From IMG/VR virus record IMGVR_UViG_3300045922_001038, positions 1-64,000 of that record: a stretch of 64,000 nt of DNA; one strand, given 5' to 3'. A program made the translations under genes and the position numbers. Shown here one piece after another: positions 59,941 to 64,000 of the stretch (position 1 is its first letter; every line of letters begins with the position of its first letter). The DNA is from a virus. The notes beneath the pieces are model-generated. The model did no database searches and had not been told where the DNA came from. It saw only the letters and a list, made by a program, of their open reading frames with translations.

Positions 59941-60240
59941 ATGGATGCAGCACACAAGCAAACCGAGGGAAAGCCTCGGATGGATTTGATCGCCCCGGAG
60001 TTTGTGGAGGCGTTGCCTGACCCAGGGAGCGGCCAAATACGACAAATCCTTGGACGACATCAATTACCGGAAACGACACCAATGGCGGAATCTGTACTCT
60101 GCCGCATCTAAACACGTGGCACCAAGCGGTTTTGGCTGCAGGAATGGCCGACCTTGAGACAAACACGTCCCATTTGGTGAACGCAGCCGCAAACTTGATG
60201 ATGCTGTACATACAAGAACTCAACCACCCAATCATACCCA
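59941..60240 (+). pseudogene. Interrupted dATP/dGTP diphosphohydrolase-like (DUF5664) gene
   Basis: The start at 59941 reads KQTEGKPRMDLIAPEFVEAL, the DUF5664 opening (KPRMDLIPPE type). The conserved continuation YDKSLDDINYRKRHQWRNLY is in a second frame, and VLAAGMADLETNTSHLVNAA then ANLMMLYIQELN is in a third. Two shifts, near 60030 and 60118, break the gene, and the last frame runs on beyond the next start codon. DUF5664-type proteins are linked to nucleotide metabolism in phages. The neighbouring 11-kb gene is intact, so real decay is more likely than sequencing error, but the reads should be checked. Confidence 0.65.
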
Positions 60241-60777
60241 ATGACAACGACAATAAACCTGCAATACCTGCGGAACATCCAATTCCCAGTGATGGCCTAC
60301 ATTATTGCGGAACACTATAGGACGGACAACCTCGCGTTGCTGAGGACCAGCAAAGGCGTCAGCATGGCCGAGGAAGAAGTGGAAACCCAGACCAAATGGC
60401 TGGTTGACAATGGGTACTTGAAAGACGGAGCCGTTACCCAACTGTACTTGGACATGTTCTTGTCCGACAGCGAACTGCTGTTTGAGGAGTTTTGGCAGGC
60501 GTTTCCGGTCCACAGCCCTAACGGAAGGGTGTTGAGGACCGACAAACGGAAAAGCTACGAACTCTACAAAAAAGCGGTGAAAGGGAGGCGGTTCGTTGCG
60601 AATGAGATCATGGCCGGGCTTAAGGAACAATTGCGCCAAACGCCTGCGCAAGACCTCAAGTTTTTCAAGTCGACGCCCGTGTGGCTAAGGTCCCAAACGT
60701 GGAAAGATTACCTGCAAGAAGCTTACGTACAAGCAAACAACCCAGCACAACCACAGCATGGAGACATCTTTGGATAA
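60241..60777 (+). CDS. Replisome-organiser-like protein, 178 aa
   Basis: The protein begins MTTTINLQYLRNIQFPVMAY and has a helical N-terminal part (EEEVETQTKWLVDNGYLKDG) resembling a small winged-helix-like fold, then a basic helical C-terminal region (FWQAFPVHSPNGRVLRTDKR, LKEQLRQTPAQDLKFFK). It directly precedes and overlaps the DnaB-like helicase gene by 20 bp, the place of a helicase loader or replication initiator in many phages. The role is inferred from order. Confidence 0.55.
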   Translation: MTTTINLQYLRNIQFPVMAYIIAEHYRTDNLALLRTSKGVSMAEEEVETQTKWLVDNGYLKDGAVTQLYLDMFLSDSELLFEEFWQAFPVHSPNGRVLRTDKRKSYELYKKAVKGRRFVANEIMAGLKEQLRQTPAQDLKFFKSTPVWLRSQTWKDYLQEAYVQANNPAQPQHGDIFG

Positions 60778-61831
60778 CACAGCTTCGTTTACGCAGCGCA
60801 TACTGTCCCAAAACCACATATCCAAGCTTAGCTTGGAAGCGCTGAAGACCATTGACCAAAGGCGCAAAGGGCTTGTGCATGGGCTAAAAAGCTCTTGGCC
60901 AGCGTGGAACTTGTTCATGGGCGGGTGCTTTTCATTCGGTACATTTTACGTCATCGGGGGCAGGCCGGGAACGGGCAAATCAAACCGGGCCTTGCAGTTG
61001 CTCGACGATTTTTGCTCCCTCACCAGCAACTTGGAGTGGAAAAACAAAGTCGTGGTCTTGTTTTGGTCTGCGGAAATGGCGGCGGAGCAAAACGTGTTGC
61101 GGCTGTTTTCGAAGTACACCAAGCATAGCCTGTACAAGCTCCAATCCACCAAGGATAAGCTGACAGACGCTGAATACGACCAAGTAAAGCGGATGGCGGA
61201 CAGGTTTGCCAACTACCCTTTCTACATAGTCGACACCCCCATTTCAGGGAACAAAATGTACCAAGTGAACGACCAGCTAGTACGGGGCAACCCTGATCTC
61301 CGGGTTGTAAACTTGGTGGACCATAGCCGATTGATACCCGGGACAGACGAAAAAACGGAGGAGGAACGGATTAGCAACTTGTGCGTCATGATGAACACCT
61401 CCACAAAAGTGCACAAGTCCTCTTGGATACTGCTGTCCCAGCTGAACCGGAACATAGAGTCGGTCGAACGGAGGAGGGAATCGTCCTACCCATGGCCAAT
61501 GGCATATGGGAGCGATTTCTTCGGATCTGACGCAGTGCAGCAAAACGCACACGTAGCTTCCATACTGTTGGATCCGTACGAGTTTTGCAAACGCCCAACC
61601 GTGTCAAAAAACGACACAGAAATCGCGTTAAAAAAGCTGGTGCAAAACGGAAACAAAGTTTTTGAGCATAGGTTGCTGATTGACTACATTGTAAAGAACC
61701 GTAACGGGGCAATGGGGGAAATCTACAACGAAGTATGCTGGGCAACCAACACAATCAAAGAACTAGGAACCCAATTAAATACAGGCTTACCCAATGAGTT
61801 TACCAAAACCACCGACACACCACCTAACTAA
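60758..61831 (+). CDS. dnaB-like: DnaB-type replicative helicase (RecA core)
   Basis: The 357-residue protein has Walker A GGRPGTGKSNRALQ (about residues 66-79), a Walker B region near VVNLVDHSRLI (about 178-188) and a helicase-type KSSWILLSQLNR (about 217-228) motif. The N-terminal primase-interacting domain is very short, so it resembles the shortened DnaB core of small phage replisomes. It unwinds DNA ahead of the polymerase. The next gene overlaps its 3' end by 38 bp. Confidence 0.85.
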   Translation: METSLDNTASFTQRILSQNHISKLSLEALKTIDQRRKGLVHGLKSSWPAWNLFMGGCFSFGTFYVIGGRPGTGKSNRALQLLDDFCSLTSNLEWKNKVVVLFWSAEMAAEQNVLRLFSKYTKHSLYKLQSTKDKLTDAEYDQVKRMADRFANYPFYIVDTPISGNKMYQVNDQLVRGNPDLRVVNLVDHSRLIPGTDEKTEEERISNLCVMMNTSTKVHKSSWILLSQLNRNIESVERRRESSYPWPMAYGSDFFGSDAVQQNAHVASILLDPYEFCKRPTVSKNDTEIALKKLVQNGNKVFEHRLLIDYIVKNRNGAMGEIYNEVCWATNTIKELGTQLNTGLPNEFTKTTDTPPN

Positions 61832-62447
61832 TCTGGAGTATTTTGCACAACTGGTGGAAAAACTCCAAATGAAAAAAGCAATTCCAGCACATTACAAAGA
61901 ACCTGAACAAGTGTACATGGCACTTATGAAAGGCGATGAGCTTGGATTTGCGGGCCCTGCGACATCAATAGAAGCGTTTATCCCTATAAATGGGAACCTT
62001 ACACTGCGAGAACCAGTGGCAAATGCTTTGTTGTTGAAGCACAACATTTACATAAACGTGATTAAAGACTGTCAAGCGGAATATAAAACCGATAAAGACG
62101 GAGCGTCAAAAATTCACGATTTTGTAACCACTTTGGAAATGGTTCGTCCTACAATTATCAACAATCAAATCCACGAACGAAAGCAAACCGCTACTTTTAC
62201 ACTTCGTGACGCTCAAACAGCAGGTTTATCTGAACGTGATGTGTGGAAAAAGTGGCCAAAACAAATGCTGTATTGGCGATGTTTTGGTTTATTGGCTGAT
62301 CGAATGGCATCCGACATTTTACTTGGCTTGAAAACCACTCAACAACTCCACCATTTGGACGATAAACTTGAAATCACGTTCAACAACAACACTCCAGAGT
62401 ACACATACCAAACAAACTCCGATTTTGAATTGGAAGACACAAACTAG
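61794..62447 (+). CDS. RecT-like single-strand annealing protein
   Basis: The 217-residue protein shows the RecT-type pattern of an N-terminal helical part with MALMKGDELGFAGPATSIEA, a strand core (IPINGNLTLREPVANALLLK), then TFTLRDAQTAGLSERDVWKK and MLYWRCFGLLADRMASDIL, the conserved W-K-x-x-P-x-x-M-L-x-x-R region of RecT/RedB-like annealing proteins. It would pair complementary single strands during recombination or gap repair. The assignment is by remembered motif, and a profile search would confirm it. Confidence 0.6.
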   Translation: MSLPKPPTHHLTNLEYFAQLVEKLQMKKAIPAHYKEPEQVYMALMKGDELGFAGPATSIEAFIPINGNLTLREPVANALLLKHNIYINVIKDCQAEYKTDKDGASKIHDFVTTLEMVRPTIINNQIHERKQTATFTLRDAQTAGLSERDVWKKWPKQMLYWRCFGLLADRMASDILLGLKTTQQLHHLDDKLEITFNNNTPEYTYQTNSDFELEDTN

Positions 62448-62478
62448 TTTGGTATTTTATTAACCCTTTCCAAACAAA

Positions 62479-62940
62479 ATGATCATCATCCCAGAAAAAC
62501 CCAAACAACCCCGGAAACGCAACACCAGTTTCGTTACGGCTGAAACCCCTTTGGTACGCGTGAATTTCAAGCGTGGCCGGCTTACGTTCAACCCAGCTGC
62601 CTACCGGTTCCTGCAAGAGCAGGAAGGCAAGCCGGAAGAGTTGCGCAACGGGGAAATTGTGAACGGAGTGCGTTGCCGGTTGGCTTTCCCAAGCGCGCTA
62701 ACAGTAAATTCACCCTTAATGTGGGTTACGTTTTCCCCTGAACGGAACGTGCGCATCCAAGAAAGGGGTGAAACTGCCTCCTTGAACCTTTCGTTTGCGC
62801 TCAAGGTTTTCACCACCCATTTTCCTCAATTCGAAAACACCTCTGTAATCCTTGAACTTAGCAAAACCCAAACGCAGCTGCAAGACTCTGTGTACGGGTA
62901 TGGGCTAAACAAACCATTAACCATTGACCAAAACAACTGA
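62479..62940 (+). CDS. Hypothetical replication-block protein, 153 aa
   Basis: A basic Pro-rich N-terminus (IIIPEKPKQPRKRNTSFVTA) is followed by a beta-rich middle (SPLMWVTFSPERNVRIQERG, LNLSFALKVFTTHF). It sits between the RecT-like and SSB-like genes (2 bp gap after it), so a role in the same recombination or replication complex is likely. Family not recognised. Confidence 0.55.
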   Translation: MIIIPEKPKQPRKRNTSFVTAETPLVRVNFKRGRLTFNPAAYRFLQEQEGKPEELRNGEIVNGVRCRLAFPSALTVNSPLMWVTFSPERNVRIQERGETASLNLSFALKVFTTHFPQFENTSVILELSKTQTQLQDSVYGYGLNKPLTIDQNN

Positions 62941-62942
62941 CC

Positions 62943-63440
62943 ATGTTTGACGTAGAAAGCGTAGAAATTTCGCGGCCCTACCTAGCCGCAGGCAAACACC
63001 TAGTAACTGTCGACAGTTACTCAACAGGTACCACCAGTACAGGGAACACATACATTGACGTCATCTACCATTCGGAAGATTACGCCCAATTGCGCCACCG
63101 GTACATTTTCTCGGAACGAAGCGCGCCTGTCCAGCTCGGGTTAATGCTGCGGCAAGTCGTGGCAGCCCGTGGGTGCAGCTTGGCGGAAGCCAAGGAACTT
63201 CTCAGCAAGGCTTCCAGCGCAGAAGAACTGGGGGACCGTTTCCTCGATGCCATGAAAAGCCAAAAGCTGGGGGTCGTCGTTTACAACAAGGCGGTAAACG
63301 GCCGGGTGTTTGGAAACCTGGACGAAACGCAGTTCTCCAACGAGAAAAACTTCGGCACTTTGGAGTACGACCCACGAAACAACCAAGTTGCACCGCAGGC
63401 TGTCGTTAAACCGTTGGGCATGTTTGACCAGCTAGGATGA
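62943..63440 (+). CDS. SSB-like protein, 165 aa
   Basis: The N-terminal region (RPYLAAGKHLVTVDSYSTGT and TYIDVIYHSEDYAQLRHRY) resembles phage single-strand-binding proteins of the DUF669 type, with strands forming an OB-like barrel. It is followed by a helical segment (ARGCSLAEAKELLSKASSAE) and an acidic C-terminal tail ending in GMFDQLG, the typical position of a replisome-contact peptide. The ATGA overlap with the primase gene couples their translation. Role inferred from fold features and context. Confidence 0.6.
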   Translation: MFDVESVEISRPYLAAGKHLVTVDSYSTGTTSTGNTYIDVIYHSEDYAQLRHRYIFSERSAPVQLGLMLRQVVAARGCSLAEAKELLSKASSAEELGDRFLDAMKSQKLGVVVYNKAVNGRVFGNLDETQFSNEKNFGTLEYDPRNNQVAPQAVVKPLGMFDQLG

Positions 63441-64000
63441 TCTGGACTGGGAGTGTAGACGAATATGCAACCGTACTTGCACATACAGTCGAATTCCCAA
63501 CAGTAGATTACTTACTAGCGCGGGTTGACGAACGCGACATTTTCCATAGTTATTTGGGTATATACCCAAGTGTTGAGGGTAAAGTGGTGTATTGTTCGCC
63601 TCTGCGGGTAGACCGGCATCCTACGTGCTGGTTTGTTCGTGGGGCGAACAATCGCCTTTATTTCCAAGACTTTGGCGCAAACTACGACAACAAGTCCCGG
63701 TTAGATTGCTTTGACGTAGCGCAGTACGTTACCAAAAAACCGTTCTGGGAAACGCTGTTGGACATAGCCAGCAGACACAAGCCTTGGGAAGCCCAAAACC
63801 CCATCAATTTACGCCAAGGTACTTTACCAAAACCGACGATCTACGAAGTCAAGTATCAACCGGCCCCATGGAGCCAGCGCGATATTTGGTATTGGGGGTT
63901 GTTTGGGATTTCGGTAAGCACTTTGGCGTATTTTAATGTAGAGCCTGCCAAGATGGTTTGGGTAAAGCACCCAGCCGCAAAAGAGTTCCAGGCACGCTTT
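63437..64000 (+). CDS. DnaG-like DNA primase, partial (right window edge)
   Basis: It starts at 63437 with MIWTGSVDEYATVLAHTVEF, overlapping the SSB-like stop by ATGA. A zinc-binding-like element appears in VVYCSPLRVDRHPTCWFVRG, followed by NRLYFQDFGANYDNKSRLDC, the usual layout of DnaG N-terminal domains in phages. Only the first 188 residues are in the window, so the TOPRIM catalytic part is not visible. The identity rests on the N-terminal pattern and synteny. Confidence 0.7.
   Translation, partial: MIWTGSVDEYATVLAHTVEFPTVDYLLARVDERDIFHSYLGIYPSVEGKVVYCSPLRVDRHPTCWFVRGANNRLYFQDFGANYDNKSRLDCFDVAQYVTKKPFWETLLDIASRHKPWEAQNPINLRQGTLPKPTIYEVKYQPAPWSQRDIWYWGLFGISVSTLAYFNVEPAKMVWVKHPAAKEFQARF

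Noticed and set aside
62916-62931. CCATTAACCATTGACC as a copy of the 42909 repeat
   Set aside because: It is part of a coding frame (KPLTIDQ) and only about two units long. The similarity is probably chance.
1-64000. tRNA genes
   Set aside because: I searched the gaps by eye for cloverleaf and CCA-end patterns and found none that hold. A dedicated tool could still find one.

Overview
The window is about 64 kb of a large tailed-phage genome whose gene content and order match the crAss-like podoviruses (Crassvirales), which infect Bacteroidetes. The main reasons are: (i) a rightward replication block (family A DNA polymerase, SF2 helicase, dUTPase, DnaB-type helicase, RecT-like annealing protein, SSB-like protein, DnaG-like primase); (ii) a leftward virion block running TerL, portal, scaffold, major capsid, ring/connector proteins, tail nozzle, then giant cargo proteins; and (iii) an 11.1-kb gene for a 3,704-aa protein carrying the DFDVD catalytic signature of the injected single-chain virion RNA polymerase plus a zincin HExxH motif. 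Shine-Dalgarno sites are mostly absent, as is usual in Bacteroidetes. The host species cannot be named from the sequence.

Layout. 1-39.9 kb (minus strand): packaging, head, connector and tail genes and the giant ejected proteins, tightly packed with short overlaps. The leftmost giant gene runs off the window edge. 39.9-40.1 kb: divergent control region. 40.1-44.7 kb (plus strand): a visibly GC-rich island of small, mostly unrecognised genes, a decayed IS30 transposase and a candidate origin with two perfect DnaA boxes. 44.7-45.05 kb: iteron-like repeats. 45.05-52.2 kb (plus): accessory genes, including a family of 24-residue alpha-solenoid proteins (one decayed) and five pentapeptide-repeat proteins. 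52.2-56.0 kb: a lysis and adhesion cluster, mostly minus strand (amidase, holin-like and membrane proteins, two fibre-like proteins) with one glucosaminidase-like gene on plus. 56.0-64 kb (plus): replication, ending inside the primase.

The most unusual part is the GC-rich island. Six of its small genes (starts at 40142, 41588, 41921, 42261, 42600, 43328) and probably a seventh (44175) are preceded by the same leader: TTCC, then CTC-N9-GRG or a near variant, then a small stem-loop, with the ATG about 42-45 nt after TTCC in the best five copies. The coding regions are built of consecutive local hairpins. In the first gene almost every base of 40063-40602 lies in one of about 13 hairpins, with stems up to 13 bp, repeated G-U wobbles, GNRA-type loops and a perfect terminator at the end. 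This looks like a leader-plus-ORF cassette system whose mRNAs are selected for structure. I know of no described equivalent.

Likely workflow: the virion RNA polymerase enters with the DNA and transcribes early genes. The plus-strand blocks then take over host functions and replicate the genome. The minus-strand block makes heads and tails, and the 52-56 kb cluster lyses the host.
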